Source of the DNA: Rhizobium sp. CF080
Lineage (GTDB): Bacteria > Pseudomonadota > Alphaproteobacteria > Rhizobiales > Rhizobiaceae
NCBI RefSeq assembly: GCF_000282095.2
Contig: NZ_AKKC02000016.1
Location: 248,001-312,000, forward strand
Length of the DNA stretch: 64,000 bases
Reading direction: 5' to 3'
Shown here: positions 7,602 through 15,953 of the stretch, piece after piece
How positions within the stretch are numbered: position 1 is the stretch's first letter
Layout: each line of letters opens with the position of its first letter
Notes under the pieces: generated by a model
Databases searched by the model: none
The model's input: only the letters and a program-made list of their open reading frames with translations
What the model was told of the DNA's origin: nothing
Translations under genes and position numbers: made by a program

Positions 7602-9641
7602 ATGAACGGAACGAAGCTGCCCGACGGCGGCGTTCTCTATGACGAGACGGAAGAAGACGACGACGAAACGCCGGTGGCCGAGCCGAGCCAAGGCCCTGCT
7701 GCGTCGATCGACTGGAACGAAGGCTGGAAGAACGACAGCGGCCTGAAAGGCGCCGACCTGATCGCCGAGTTCGTCAAGCACCTGCCGAATGCGCCGGGCG
7801 TCTACCGCATGTTCAACGATGCGCAGGACGTTCTCTATGTCGGCAAGGCGCGCAGCCTCAAGAAGCGCGTCGGCAATTATGCGCAAGGCCGCGTCCATTC
7901 CAACCGCATCGCCAAGATGGTGCGCGAAACCACCCATATGGAATTCGTCACGACGCGGACGGAAACCGAGGCGCTGCTGCTCGAGGCCAATCTCATCAAG
8001 CGCTTGCGGCCGCGTTTCAACGTTTTGCTGCGCGACGACAAGTCCTTCCCCTATATCATGATCACCGGCGACCACCGGGCACCGGCGATCTTCAAGCATC
8101 GCGGCGCGCGGGCGCGCAAAGGCGATTATTTCGGACCCTTCGCGTCGGCTGCGGCCGTCGGCCGCACCATCAACTCGCTGCAGCGCGCCTTTCTCTTACG
8201 CACCTGCACCGACAGCGTGTTCGAGACCCGCACCCGCCCCTGCCTGCTCTTCCAGATCAAGCGCTGTTCGGGGCCATGCACCCATGAGATCAGCGACGAG
8301 GGGTATGCGGCGCTGGTCGGTGAAGCCAAGGATTTCCTCTCGGGCAAGAGCCAGAACGTCAAGTCGGCGATCGCCCGCCAGATGGCGGAAGCCTCCGAGG
8401 ACCTGGATTTCGAGCGCGCCGCGATCTATCGCGACCGATTGGCAGCGCTCAGCCACGTCCAGAGCCATCAGGGCATCAACCCGGCCGGCGTCGAGGAGGC
8501 GGATGTCTTTGCCATCTACAACGAAGGCGGCCTCTTCTGCATCCAGGTGTTCTTTTTCAGGACCGGCCAGAACTGGGGCAACCGCGCCTATTTCCCGAAG
8601 GCCGATCCGCAGCTCTCGGGCGCGGAAGTGCTCAATGCCTTCCTCGCCCAGTTCTATGACGACAAACCGGTGCCGAAACAGATCCTGCTGTCGGAAACCG
8701 TCGAGGAACAGGACCTGCTGGCGCTCGCCTTTTGCGAAAAGGCCGGCCACAAGGTGACGATCTCCGTGCCGCAGCGCGGCGAGAAGAAGGACCTGACCGA
8801 TCACGTGCTTGCAAATGCCCGCGAGGCGCATGGCCGCCGGCTTGCCGAGACCTCGTCGCAGGCCCGCCTGCTGCAGGGCCTGGCCGAGACCTTCGGCCTG
8901 CCCTTCGTGCCGCGCCGGATCGAGATCTACGACAACTCGCATATCATGGGCACCAATGCCGTCGGCGGCATGGTCGTGGCGGGGCCGGAAGGTTTCGTGA
9001 AGAGCCAGTACCGCAAGTTCAACATCAAATCGACGGAGATCACCCCCGGCGACGATTTCGGCATGATGCGGGAAGTGATGACCCGCCGTTTCTCGCGCCT
9101 CCTCAAGGAAGAAGGCATTCCGGACCGCACGGCCGCTGCCGGCGCCAGCGCCGAGGATGCGGCCGATGCCGCCTTCCCCGCCTGGCCGGACGTGATCCTG
9201 ATCGACGGCGGCCAGGGCCAGATGACGGCGGTACGCGCCATTCTGGACGAGCTCGGCATCCGCGACCTGGTAACCGCGATCGGCGTCGCCAAGGGCGTCG
9301 ACCGCGATGCCGGCCGCGAGCGGTTCTTCGCCGACGGCCGATCCGACTTCTCGCTGCCGCCGCGCGATCCGGTCCTCTACTTCATCCAGCGCATGCGCGA
9401 CGAGGCGCACCGGTTCGCGATCGGCTCGCACCGGGCGCGGCGCAAGAAGGAGATGGTCAAGAACCCGCTCGACGAGATCTCCGGCATCGGGCCCGGCCGA
9501 AAGCGCAAGCTCCTGCAGCATTTCGGCACGGCGAAGGCCGTGTCGCGCGCAGGCCTCACCGACCTCATGGCCGTCGAGGGCATTTCGGAGGCCGTGGCGA
9601 AACAGATCTACAATCATTTCCACGAGAACCGGGCGGGGTAA
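7602..9641 (+). CDS. uvrC: UvrABC system protein C (excinuclease subunit)
   Basis: The nuclease subunit of nucleotide excision repair, which cuts the damaged strand on both sides of the lesion with UvrB. At 679 residues it is longer than E. coli UvrC (610). Domains in order: an acidic extension of about 45 residues; the GIY-YIG nuclease (GVYRMF..LYVGKARSLKKRV, about residues 60-145); a UVR domain for UvrB contact (LDFERAAIYRDRL); the RNase-H-like 5' nuclease domain (IEIYDNSHIMGT, LIDGGQGQM); and tandem helix-hairpin-helix motifs near 625-672 (ISGIGPGRKRKLLQHFG). The ATG at 7602 follows GGCGGAGAC. pgsA follows on the same strand. Confidence 0.97.
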   Translation: MNGTKLPDGGVLYDETEEDDDETPVAEPSQGPAASIDWNEGWKNDSGLKGADLIAEFVKHLPNAPGVYRMFNDAQDVLYVGKARSLKKRVGNYAQGRVHSNRIAKMVRETTHMEFVTTRTETEALLLEANLIKRLRPRFNVLLRDDKSFPYIMITGDHRAPAIFKHRGARARKGDYFGPFASAAAVGRTINSLQRAFLLRTCTDSVFETRTRPCLLFQIKRCSGPCTHEISDEGYAALVGEAKDFLSGKSQNVKSAIARQMAEASEDLDFERAAIYRDRLAALSHVQSHQGINPAGVEEADVFAIYNEGGLFCIQVFFFRTGQNWGNRAYFPKADPQLSGAEVLNAFLAQFYDDKPVPKQILLSETVEEQDLLALAFCEKAGHKVTISVPQRGEKKDLTDHVLANAREAHGRRLAETSSQARLLQGLAETFGLPFVPRRIEIYDNSHIMGTNAVGGMVVAGPEGFVKSQYRKFNIKSTEITPGDDFGMMREVMTRRFSRLLKEEGIPDRTAAAGASAEDAADAAFPAWPDVILIDGGQGQMTAVRAILDELGIRDLVTAIGVAKGVDRDAGRERFFADGRSDFSLPPRDPVLYFIQRMRDEAHRFAIGSHRARRKKEMVKNPLDEISGIGPGRKRKLLQHFGTAKAVSRAGLTDLMAVEGISEAVAKQIYNHFHENRAG

Positions 9642-9792
9642 GGGACTAATCGCCGCAGATCTACCCCTCACCCTGCCATATCAGACAAGCCCCAAACGCC
9701 TCCGACGCAATCGTCTGCAAAAAAGCCGCGAAACCCTGTTGACGCTTCGGCCTCAACACATCAACTAGGGACAAACATCCGGAAGGCTTTCC

Positions 9793-10380
9793 ATGGCGTC
9801 GCGCGCGTACAACATTCCCAATCTTTTGACCTATGCGCGCATCCTGGCCGTGCCGATCATCGTCGGCTGCTTCTTTGTCGAGGGACAGCTTGAAAGCTCC
9901 GATGTCGCGCGCTGGACGGCGCTGGTGCTTTTTGCCGTCGCGTCGCTCACAGACTATCTCGACGGTTATCTGGCCCGCATCTGGAACCAGACGTCGAATA
10001 TCGGCCGGATGCTCGACCCGATTGCCGACAAGCTGCTGGTCGCCGCAGTGCTGCTGCTGCTCGCCGCCGACCAGACGATCGCCGGCTGGTCGCTCTGGGC
10101 GGCAATCACCATCCTCTGCCGCGAAATCCTGGTCTCGGGCCTGCGTGAGTACCTCGCCGCGCTGAAGGTCTCCGTGCCGGTGACGCGCATCGCCAAGTGG
10201 AAGACGACGATCCAGATGGTGGCGATCGCCTTCCTGCTGGCCGGGCCTGCCGGCGACAAGATCGTGCCCTACACGACCCAGATGGGCATTGCACTTCTGT
10301 GGATCGCCGCCATCCTCACCTTCTACACCGGCTACGACTATTTCAAAGCCGGCGTCAAACATCTGGTGGACGAAGAATGA
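9793..10380 (+). CDS. pgsA: CDP-diacylglycerol--glycerol-3-phosphate 3-phosphatidyltransferase
   Basis: Makes phosphatidylglycerol phosphate from CDP-diacylglycerol and glycerol 3-phosphate, the committed step to phosphatidylglycerol and cardiolipin. At 195 residues it has several membrane helices. The CDP-alcohol phosphotransferase motif is intact over about residues 54-80: D-G-x2-A-R then G-x3-D-x3-D, visible as DYLDGYLARIW and GRMLDPIADK. The N-terminus YNIPNLLTYARIL is typical of PgsA. The stop overlaps the moaD start (ATGA), so PgsA, MoaD and probably MoaE are made from one transcript. The neighbour order uvrC-pgsA-moaD-moaE is conserved in rhizobia. Confidence 0.97.
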   Translation: MASRAYNIPNLLTYARILAVPIIVGCFFVEGQLESSDVARWTALVLFAVASLTDYLDGYLARIWNQTSNIGRMLDPIADKLLVAAVLLLLAADQTIAGWSLWAAITILCREILVSGLREYLAALKVSVPVTRIAKWKTTIQMVAIAFLLAGPAGDKIVPYTTQMGIALLWIAAILTFYTGYDYFKAGVKHLVDEE

Positions 10381-10634
10381 GCGTCAAACTCGTCTATTTC
10401 GCCTGGGTGCGCGAACGGATCGGCAAACCGGAGGAAGATCTCGACCTGCCGACAAGCGTCGTCACCGTCGGCGACCTGCTCGCGCATCTGACGACATTAG
10501 GCGAGGAATACGAAAACGCCCTGCAGTTCCCCGAGGTCATCCGCGTGGCGATCAACCAGGAACATGCCGAACACGACGAACCGATCGCCGGTGCGCGCGA
10601 GATCGGTATCTTCCCGCCGATGACGGGCGGGTGA
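10377..10634 (+). CDS. moaD: Molybdopterin converting factor subunit 1 (MoaD)
   Basis: The ubiquitin-like sulfur carrier of molybdopterin synthase. It is 85 residues long with the beta-grasp fold pattern. It ends FPPMTGG, and the terminal Gly-Gly is the site that is adenylated and then thiocarboxylated. It delivers sulfur to cyclic pyranopterin monophosphate in complex with MoaE, encoded 125 bp downstream. The start overlaps the pgsA stop by 4 bp. The product would supply cofactor to enzymes such as the molybdopterin oxidoreductase at 1778-3916. Confidence 0.96.
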   Translation: MSVKLVYFAWVRERIGKPEEDLDLPTSVVTVGDLLAHLTTLGEEYENALQFPEVIRVAINQEHAEHDEPIAGAREIGIFPPMTGG

Positions 10635-10656
10635 GAAGCGGTCTGGCGAGGGCGGA

Positions 10657-10681
10657 GAAATCGATCCCGTGAATCGATTTC
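10657..10681. repeat. Perfect 9-bp inverted repeat between moaD and moaE
   Basis: GAAATCGAT and ATCGATTTC flank a 7-nt loop in the 125-bp moaD-moaE gap. The gap is unusually wide for such a tight pair, and the surrounding sequence looks like a small interspersed palindromic element. It could also act as an RNA hairpin that tunes the ratio of MoaD to MoaE. Confidence 0.5.
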
Positions 10682-10759
10682 AGCGACGAACGCTCTGAGC
10701 CAAAGCGAAGGGCGGGGAGCCGGTGAGGCAAACTCGCCCCACGGCAATGGAGACGACAG

Positions 10760-11224
10760 ATGTCGATAATCACCCCCAGCATTCGCGTCCAAGCGACCGA
10801 CTTCGACCTGCAGGCCGAAATCACGGCCCTGACCGCCGGCCGCAAGAATATTGGCGCCGTCGTCACCTTCACGGGCCTCTGCCGCGACGAGCAGGGTGCC
10901 CTGTCGGCACTCGAACTCGAACATTATCCGGGCATGGCGGAGGCGGAGATGCTCCGCATCGGGGAACTGGCGATCGAGCGTTTCTCGCTGCTCGGCCTCA
11001 CCGCCATCCACCGCTACGGCAAGATCCTGCCCGGTGGAAACATCGTGCTGGTCATCGCCGCCGCCCCGCACCGGCAGGCGGCCTTCGACGGCGCCAATTT
11101 CGTCATGGATTTCCTGAAAACCTCGGCCCCCTTCTGGAAGAAGGAACACGCCGCCGACGGCCGCCAAGGCGACTGGATCGCCGCCAAGGACACCGACGAT
11201 ACCGCCCGCGACAAGTGGCGGTGA
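10760..11224 (+). CDS. moaE: Molybdopterin synthase catalytic subunit (MoaE)
   Basis: The large subunit of molybdopterin synthase, which inserts two sulfurs carried by MoaD into precursor Z. It is 154 residues, the usual size. Typical segments are present: GAVVTFTGLCRDE near the N-terminus, LELEHYPGMAEAEM, IHRYGKILPGGNIVLV in the active-site region, and FLKTSAPFWKKE near the end, where catalytic lysines lie. GGAGACGACAG just before ATG 10760 is a good ribosome binding site. The stop nearly touches that of the convergent LivH-type gene, which starts its stop codon 2 bp away. Confidence 0.96.
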   Translation: MSIITPSIRVQATDFDLQAEITALTAGRKNIGAVVTFTGLCRDEQGALSALELEHYPGMAEAEMLRIGELAIERFSLLGLTAIHRYGKILPGGNIVLVIAAAPHRQAAFDGANFVMDFLKTSAPFWKKEHAADGRQGDWIAAKDTDDTARDKWR

Positions 11225-11225
11225 C

Positions 11226-12122
11226 CTAAGGCACCACCCGCTCCCGCCGGCTCATCACCAGCACCATGACCAGGGCGGCGACCACGAAAAGGTCGCGCCA
11301 GACGATCGGGCCGTAGCCGCTCCAGAGCGTCTCGGCGAGCCCGATGACGGCGGCGCCGGCCGCCGAGCGCAGCGGGTTTGAATGGCCGCCTGCTGCGGCG
11401 ATCAGCACGACCTTGAGCCCAAACAGTAGGCCAGCGCCAAAATCCATCGTGCCGTAATGGGAGGTGGCGAGCACGCCGCAGATCGAGGCGTAGAGTGCCG
11501 CCGCCGCGTAGGCCACGACGAAGACCCGCGCGGAATTGGTGCCCGAAAGTTCCGCCGCCAGCGGATCGTCGGAGACCGCCCGCCACATGCGGCCCCACCG
11601 GGTGCGCGCCAGCACCAGATAGCCCAGGCCGATGACCACCAGCATCACGGCGATGTTGATGAGCTGGATCAGCGTCAGCGTCACCGGAAAGCCGTCTGCG
11701 TGCCAGAAGACGATCGCATCGTTGAGAAAAGGCGGCAGCCAAAGCTCGCGGGTGTCGGCGGCGATCCGGGCGCCCTCCATCAGCACCATCAGCGCGCCGA
11801 GCGAGGCGACGATCACCGCATTCGGCGATATCTTTGCAAGCGGCCGCATCACCAGCTGCCCGATCGTCACCCCTACCCCGATGCCGCCGGCGATCCCGGC
11901 CGCAGCACCGAGCCCCAAGGCGGCCGGCAGGATCAGCCACAGCCGGTTCCAGCCGAAATGGGCAAAGAGCAGGTAGAGATGGCCGGAAAAGGCAAAGATC
12001 GCGCCATAGGTAATGTCGGCCCGCTTCGTCACGGCAAAGGCGATCGAATATCCGAAGGCGAGCGTCGCATAGAGCGCCGCCAGCGGAACCGCGTTCGCCA
12101 GTTGCTGCAGCAGATAGGCCAT
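11226..12122 (-). CDS. LivH-type branched-chain amino acid ABC transporter permease, solitary
   Basis: A 298-residue inner-membrane protein with about eight hydrophobic helices. It resembles LivH (NAVPLAALYATLAFGYSIAF at the start, a later DPLAAELSGTNSARVF loop corresponding to the permease coupling region, and GLKVVLIAAAGG). A working importer would need LivM, LivF, LivG and a binding protein, none of which is nearby. ATG 12122 is chosen; a GTG two codons upstream is possible. The gene is divergent from a CGNR regulator, with a 10-bp-arm palindrome in the shared promoter. It may supply an alternative permease to a transporter encoded elsewhere, or be a relic. Confidence 0.85.
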   Translation of the reverse strand: MAYLLQQLANAVPLAALYATLAFGYSIAFAVTKRADITYGAIFAFSGHLYLLFAHFGWNRLWLILPAALGLGAAAGIAGGIGVGVTIGQLVMRPLAKISPNAVIVASLGALMVLMEGARIAADTRELWLPPFLNDAIVFWHADGFPVTLTLIQLINIAVMLVVIGLGYLVLARTRWGRMWRAVSDDPLAAELSGTNSARVFVVAYAAAALYASICGVLATSHYGTMDFGAGLLFGLKVVLIAAAGGHSNPLRSAAGAAVIGLAETLWSGYGPIVWRDLFVVAALVMVLVMSRRERVVP

Positions 12123-12146
12123 GGGCACTCCGATAGCGATATCGAA

Positions 12147-12178
12147 TATAACTGGTCAACCGTATTTTACCAGTTATA
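12147..12178. promoter_or_regulatory. Palindromic operator candidate between livH-like and CGNR genes
   Basis: TATAACTGGT and ACCAGTTATA are perfect 10-bp inverted arms separated by 12 bp, filling most of the 64-bp divergent promoter gap. The right arm ends 8 bp before the CGNR start codon. The CGNR protein encoded next to it is the obvious candidate binder, which would make both genes self-controlled. The binder is an inference. Confidence 0.7.
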
Positions 12179-12186
12179 ATATCGCC

Positions 12187-12735
12187 ATGAGCTTTTCCTG
12201 GACCCCGCATCGTTTTGCCGGAGGCGCGCTGGCGCTGGATGTCGCCAACAGCGTGATCCTGCGCTTCGACCCCGAGCACAGCATCGATCGTTTCGCCGAA
12301 CTGCCACAGATGGACGCCTTTCCGAAGGCGGCCGAAAAATTCTCCGCCGAGCGGGCGCTGTTCGGCGATCTCGCGCCGGTAGAACCCAAGAACCGCACGC
12401 CGTTCATCGTGATGCGCGAAGCGATCGACCGTTATTTTCGCGCCCGGGTGCTGGGTGACGACGCACAGACGCTGCTTGCCGATTTCCTCGAAGCGACGGC
12501 GGCCATCCTGCACCGCGCCGGGAAAAACTCGCTGGAGGCGGCGACCGCCCATTCGGCACTCAGGCTGCTTGCCGATGAGAAAATCTCGCGGATGAAGATC
12601 TGCGGCAATTGTGGTTGGCTGTTCATAGACCGCAGCAAAAACCGCAGCCGCACCTGGTGCGACATGGCGGTGTGCGGCAATCGCGTCAAAGCCAACCGCC
12701 ATTATCATCGCAGGAAGAAGGAGGCCGTGTCATGA
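12187..12735 (+). CDS. CGNR zinc-finger protein (ABATE domain), putative transcription regulator
   Basis: A 182-residue protein. The N-terminal two thirds match the ABATE stress-associated domain pattern (LALDVANSV near the start). The C-terminus is a CGNR zinc finger with cysteines at residues 139, 142, 158 and 163 (CGNCGWLF, WCDMAVCGNR), followed by a basic RHYHRRKK tail suited to DNA binding. The ATG at 12187 is used because upstream in-frame codons would run through the operator-like palindrome at 12147-12178. The stop overlaps the next gene's start. The effector ligand is unknown. Confidence 0.85.
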   Translation: MSFSWTPHRFAGGALALDVANSVILRFDPEHSIDRFAELPQMDAFPKAAEKFSAERALFGDLAPVEPKNRTPFIVMREAIDRYFRARVLGDDAQTLLADFLEATAAILHRAGKNSLEAATAHSALRLLADEKISRMKICGNCGWLFIDRSKNRSRTWCDMAVCGNRVKANRHYHRRKKEAVS

Positions 12736-13232
12736 TGCGCCGGCTTGTGGTTTTCAGCCTAACAGCCCTCACTCTTGCCGCCTGCCAGCGCGAGACGGAA
12801 AAGCTGGTGGAGGTCAGCGGGCACATCTTCGTGTTCAACTACCGGGTCGCCAGCGCCACCTATCTCGTGACGCTGAAGAAGACCGGGCCGATCCCGGAGG
12901 GCACCGTGGCGATCGCCAAATTCGACGACCCCGCAGGTGGCGACCCGATCGTCATCAACGAAAAGATCTTCCCCGCATGGGACAAGATTACCCTGCAGAG
13001 CCCAAATGTCCGCTGCGTGCGCAAGGACAAGCCCTATTCCGTGGATATCCGGCTAGTGGATGCGGGCGGACAGACGCTGCAGGAATTGAAGACCCAGCTC
13101 GTCTCGGATGTCGACCAATCGGTGCTTCCCAGCAAGCCGCTGGTACTCGGAGCCGGCTATGAGCGGAACCCCGACGTCTTCAAGCCGGATGGCACGGTGG
13201 ACTATGGCCGGGACGCCAACTGCCCGGCATGA
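12732..13232 (+). CDS. Putative lipoprotein of unknown function
   Basis: A 166-residue protein with a lipoprotein signal: a positively charged start, a hydrophobic core and the lipobox LAAC at residues 15-18. The mature part is predicted beta-rich (HIFVFNYRVASATYLVTLKK), with two further cysteines (VRCVRK and DANC near the end) that could form a disulfide. The start overlaps the CGNR stop; ATG 12732 and 12735 are both possible. Co-transcription with the CGNR regulator is likely. I do not recognise the family. A shared bidirectional terminator follows. Confidence 0.75.
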   Translation: MMRRLVVFSLTALTLAACQRETEKLVEVSGHIFVFNYRVASATYLVTLKKTGPIPEGTVAIAKFDDPAGGDPIVINEKIFPAWDKITLQSPNVRCVRKDKPYSVDIRLVDAGGQTLQELKTQLVSDVDQSVLPSKPLVLGAGYERNPDVFKPDGTVDYGRDANCPA

Positions 13233-13271
13233 ACGGCAGCTCACGCCTGCCACACGAGGCCGGCCCATAAA

Positions 13272-13297
13272 AAAACCGGAGCCAGGGCTCCGGTTTT
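13272..13297. terminator. Bidirectional rho-independent terminator
   Basis: AAAACCGGAGC and GCTCCGGTTTT form an 11-bp perfect stem with a CAGG loop, flanked by A-rich and T-rich runs. It separates the lipoprotein gene (stop 13232) from the convergent ndk gene (stop 13344) and can serve both. Confidence 0.92.
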
Positions 13298-13343
13298 GAT
13301 TGTCCCGATCAGAAGCTCGAGGCTCCCGACCTCAGATTTCAAA

Positions 13344-13766
13344 TCAGCCGACGATCTCGGTTTCCGAGAACCAGTAGGCGATTTCCTGGGCGGCGGTTTC
13401 CGGAGCGTCGGAGCCGTGAACCGAATTTTCGCCGATCGACAGGGCGAAGGTCTTGCGGATGGTACCTTCGTCGGCGTTGGCCGGGTTGGTGGCGCCCATG
13501 ATCTCGCGGTTCTTCAGGATGGCGTTTTCGCCTTCCAGAACCTGGACGATGGTCGGGCCGGAGGTCATGCCTTCGACGAGTTCGCCGAAGAACGGGCGTT
13601 CCTTGTGAACGGCGTAGAAGCCTTCGGCTTCGCGCTTGCTCATCCAGACGCGCTTGGAAGCGATGACGCGCAGGCCATTGTCTTCAAACACCTTGGTGAT
13701 GGCGCCCGTGAGGTTGCGCTTGGTGGCATCCGGCTTGATCATCGAAAACGTGCGTTCAATCGCCAT
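13344..13766 (-). CDS. ndk: Nucleoside diphosphate kinase
   Basis: Transfers the gamma phosphate of ATP to nucleoside diphosphates through a phosphohistidine. It is 140 residues, the standard length. It begins AIERTFSMIKPDATKRN, the NDK start motif. The catalytic histidine is His117 in NSVHGSDAPETA. The preceding segment IMGATNPANADEGTIR binds nucleotide. A divergent-looking leader precedes the start, and a strong terminator lies just beyond the stop. Identification is certain. Confidence 0.98.
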   Translation of the reverse strand: MAIERTFSMIKPDATKRNLTGAITKVFEDNGLRVIASKRVWMSKREAEGFYAVHKERPFFGELVEGMTSGPTIVQVLEGENAILKNREIMGATNPANADEGTIRKTFALSIGENSVHGSDAPETAAQEIAYWFSETEIVG

Positions 13767-13862
13767 TGTTCTATCCTTCGTTTCCTGTGGCCCCTGAATA
13801 AGGGGGAAAGTGCGGGGTCTTTACCCGCCCCTTTCACTGGAAACAAGGGGGTTCCGGCAATT

Positions 13863-14552
13863 TCACGCCGCTGTCACACTGCGCCCGACGCCATTGTGGA
13901 GATCGAGGCAGCGTTCGAACCACAACCCGACCGGATCGTTGTCGGAAAACACCTTGGCGCCGGCGGTGACTCGCATCCACTGCAGCGCCCCGAACAGGAT
14001 GTAGTCGACGAAAAGCGGTCCGTCGCCGCCGATGAAGTCATGATATTTCAGGGCGTGGCGGATCGGCTCCAGTTTTGGCGCGAAACCGTCGATCTCGGCC
14101 TGGCGGCTCGCCTCCATCTCCTCCAGCGTCCTGCCGAGCCGGGCCTCGCGGCTGGTGCGGAAATAGACCTGGTCGGTTTCGCCGAGCATGTCATGAATGT
14201 TCTTCACCGCGATCTTGGTGATCGCCGTATGCACCACCATCTGGGAAAAACCCTCGACGAAACGGGCGAGCGCCTTGCCGGCCGGTCCGCCGAACAGCGT
14301 CGGGCGGTCCGGATAGGCCTCCTCCAGATAAAGCGCGATCTCGAAACTGTCGCGGATCAGCTCGTTGCCGTCCCGAAGGATCGGCACGGTCTTCGAAAAC
14401 CCGCCTTCGAGGCTGGGAATCTCGGTGAACGGCGTCGGCTTCTCGATGAAATCGAGGCCCTTGTGGGCAAGCGCCTGCACGACTTTCCAGCAGTGCGGCG
14501 AAAACGGGCGGCTCTCGTCGGCACCGCAGAGCGAATAGAGAATACGGGTCAT
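13863..14552 (-). CDS. Glutathione S-transferase family protein
   Basis: A 229-residue GST-like protein. The N-terminal thioredoxin-like domain begins MTRILYSLCGADESRPFSPH; FSPHCWKV holds the probable active-site serine or cysteine. VPILRDGNELIRDSFEIALYLEEAYP contains the cis-proline and glutathione-contact residues. The C-terminal domain is helical. It resembles beta-etherase-like GSTs of alphaproteobacteria, though that subgroup is an inference. ATG 14552 follows AGGAGCCTGCC. Upstream in-frame codons to 14597 have no better site. The gene is transcribed in the same direction as ndk, 97 bp before it. Confidence 0.85.
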   Translation of the reverse strand: MTRILYSLCGADESRPFSPHCWKVVQALAHKGLDFIEKPTPFTEIPSLEGGFSKTVPILRDGNELIRDSFEIALYLEEAYPDRPTLFGGPAGKALARFVEGFSQMVVHTAITKIAVKNIHDMLGETDQVYFRTSREARLGRTLEEMEASRQAEIDGFAPKLEPIRHALKYHDFIGGDGPLFVDYILFGALQWMRVTAGAKVFSDNDPVGLWFERCLDLHNGVGRSVTAA

Positions 14553-14783
14553 GGCAGGCTCCTGATCCGGATGTTCGGCCCGGGATATTGAAAGCAAATT
14601 CCCTTTTGAATCCAGTCAGGAAATTTCATGGATCGCATTCGATCGGTCGTCTGGACGATCCTTTAACCGTAACTCCCGACGATCCCGTCCTTTTTAGCAA
14701 ATGTTAAAAGCCGGTGCCGCATGGCTTGTCGCACAATCGAACAAACCGGATCTGTTGGCCGGATCAACCTGTGGGGACGAGAG

Positions 14784-15818
14784 ATGGCGGGCGAAGCGAG
14801 CAGAACTGGACAGGATCGCAGCCTGCAGGCTGTCATCCAGCTCATGATCAAGCTGGACGTGAGCGGCCTGCCGCGCAATTACGAACTCTTCCACGAGGCG
14901 CTGCTGGGTGGCGATCCGGCCCTTTCGCGCGAGGTGCTGGCACTCCCGGCCGGCCCTTCGCAGACGGTGCTCGACGAGATGGGACTGCGGCACCAGCTCC
15001 CCGCTTTCGTTGCGCTCATGCCCGTCAGGGGGCGCGATCAGGAAATCAAGCTGCTGCTGGAACTTCGGGACAAGATGGTCAGCGGCGTTACCCAGAAGAA
15101 GGGTTTCACCCGGGTGCTGGAAACCGTCGCGCGCAGCCTGCGCCAGGACAGCAATGCGGGGCCTGAGGACATTCTCGCCGAGATCGAATACTTAAGCGTC
15201 TCGCTCTCCGATGCCGTGGTCGCCGAAACCGAGCTGGAAGCCATCCTGAGATCGGGCGCCGATCGTCTCGTCAAGGCCGAGCGCGAGGCATCCGTCGCCC
15301 GCTCGGTGACGCTGCGCGACCGGCTGACCTCGCTGCCGAACCATGCCGCTCTCGCCGAACGGCTGGAGGCGCTCTATGGCGTCGATGCCGACAGCCGCGA
15401 TACCGCACTGTTTCTGGTGACGCTCACCGACCTTGCATACCTCGCCCGCACCTATGGCGATCCGGCCGTCAACCGGATCGTCAAGAAGGCCGCCTCGATC
15501 TTCCGCAAGGCGATCAAGAAGAACGATTTCCTGGCGCGCATCGGCAAGGGCGATTTCGCCTTCGTCTTCCGCGACGTCGGCCGCGACAGCGTGCAAACGA
15601 TCGCCGAACGGCTGATCGCCTCGATCACCGACAATCTCGTCTTTGCCGCCTCCGACGGCACGAGCGGCATCGGCTTGTCGGTCGGCGCGGCGCTCACTGT
15701 GGACGCGTTTTCCCCGCAGGAACTGCGCCTGCAGGCCGGCACCGCGCTTGAAGCGGCGAAGGCCAATCCGCGCCTGATCGTCGCGGTTCACGGCGGAGCG
15801 CCGAAACGGGCGTCTTAG
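14784..15818 (+). CDS. Degenerate GGDEF-domain protein
   Basis: A 344-residue cytoplasmic protein. Residues 1-150 are helical and carry no recognised sensor. Residues 170-330 form a diguanylate-cyclase fold (SVTLRDRLTSLPNHAALAERL, then RIGKGDFAFVF). The signature that should read GGDEF is GKGDF at residues 254-258, and the usual RxxD inhibitory site before it is not seen. The enzyme is therefore probably inactive and may bind c-di-GMP or GTP as a sensor or scaffold. ATG 14784 follows GGGGACGAG; codons upstream to 14721 lack a site. A hairpin follows the stop. Confidence 0.82.
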   Translation: MAGEASRTGQDRSLQAVIQLMIKLDVSGLPRNYELFHEALLGGDPALSREVLALPAGPSQTVLDEMGLRHQLPAFVALMPVRGRDQEIKLLLELRDKMVSGVTQKKGFTRVLETVARSLRQDSNAGPEDILAEIEYLSVSLSDAVVAETELEAILRSGADRLVKAEREASVARSVTLRDRLTSLPNHAALAERLEALYGVDADSRDTALFLVTLTDLAYLARTYGDPAVNRIVKKAASIFRKAIKKNDFLARIGKGDFAFVFRDVGRDSVQTIAERLIASITDNLVFAASDGTSGIGLSVGAALTVDAFSPQELRLQAGTALEAAKANPRLIVAVHGGAPKRAS

Positions 15819-15841
15819 GACGGATATATTTACCGAACCAG

Positions 15842-15867
15842 AAGGCCGCGGTTGCCCACGGCCTTCC
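15842..15867. terminator. Hairpin between convergent genes
   Basis: GAAGGCCG and CGGCCTTC pair, and two further G-C pairs inside them extend the stem around a TTGC loop with one mismatch. It lies between the GGDEF gene (stop 15818) and the convergent unknown gene (stop 15954). T-rich sequence is weak on both sides, so termination is likely but unproven. Confidence 0.6.
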
Positions 15868-15953
15868 ATTTCGCGAACAACGATCGGTTACCGACAGGGG
15901 TAGCATCCGACGACCGGTCCCTGTTGAAGGCTCGGGGCGGGCCGCCGGCAGAA

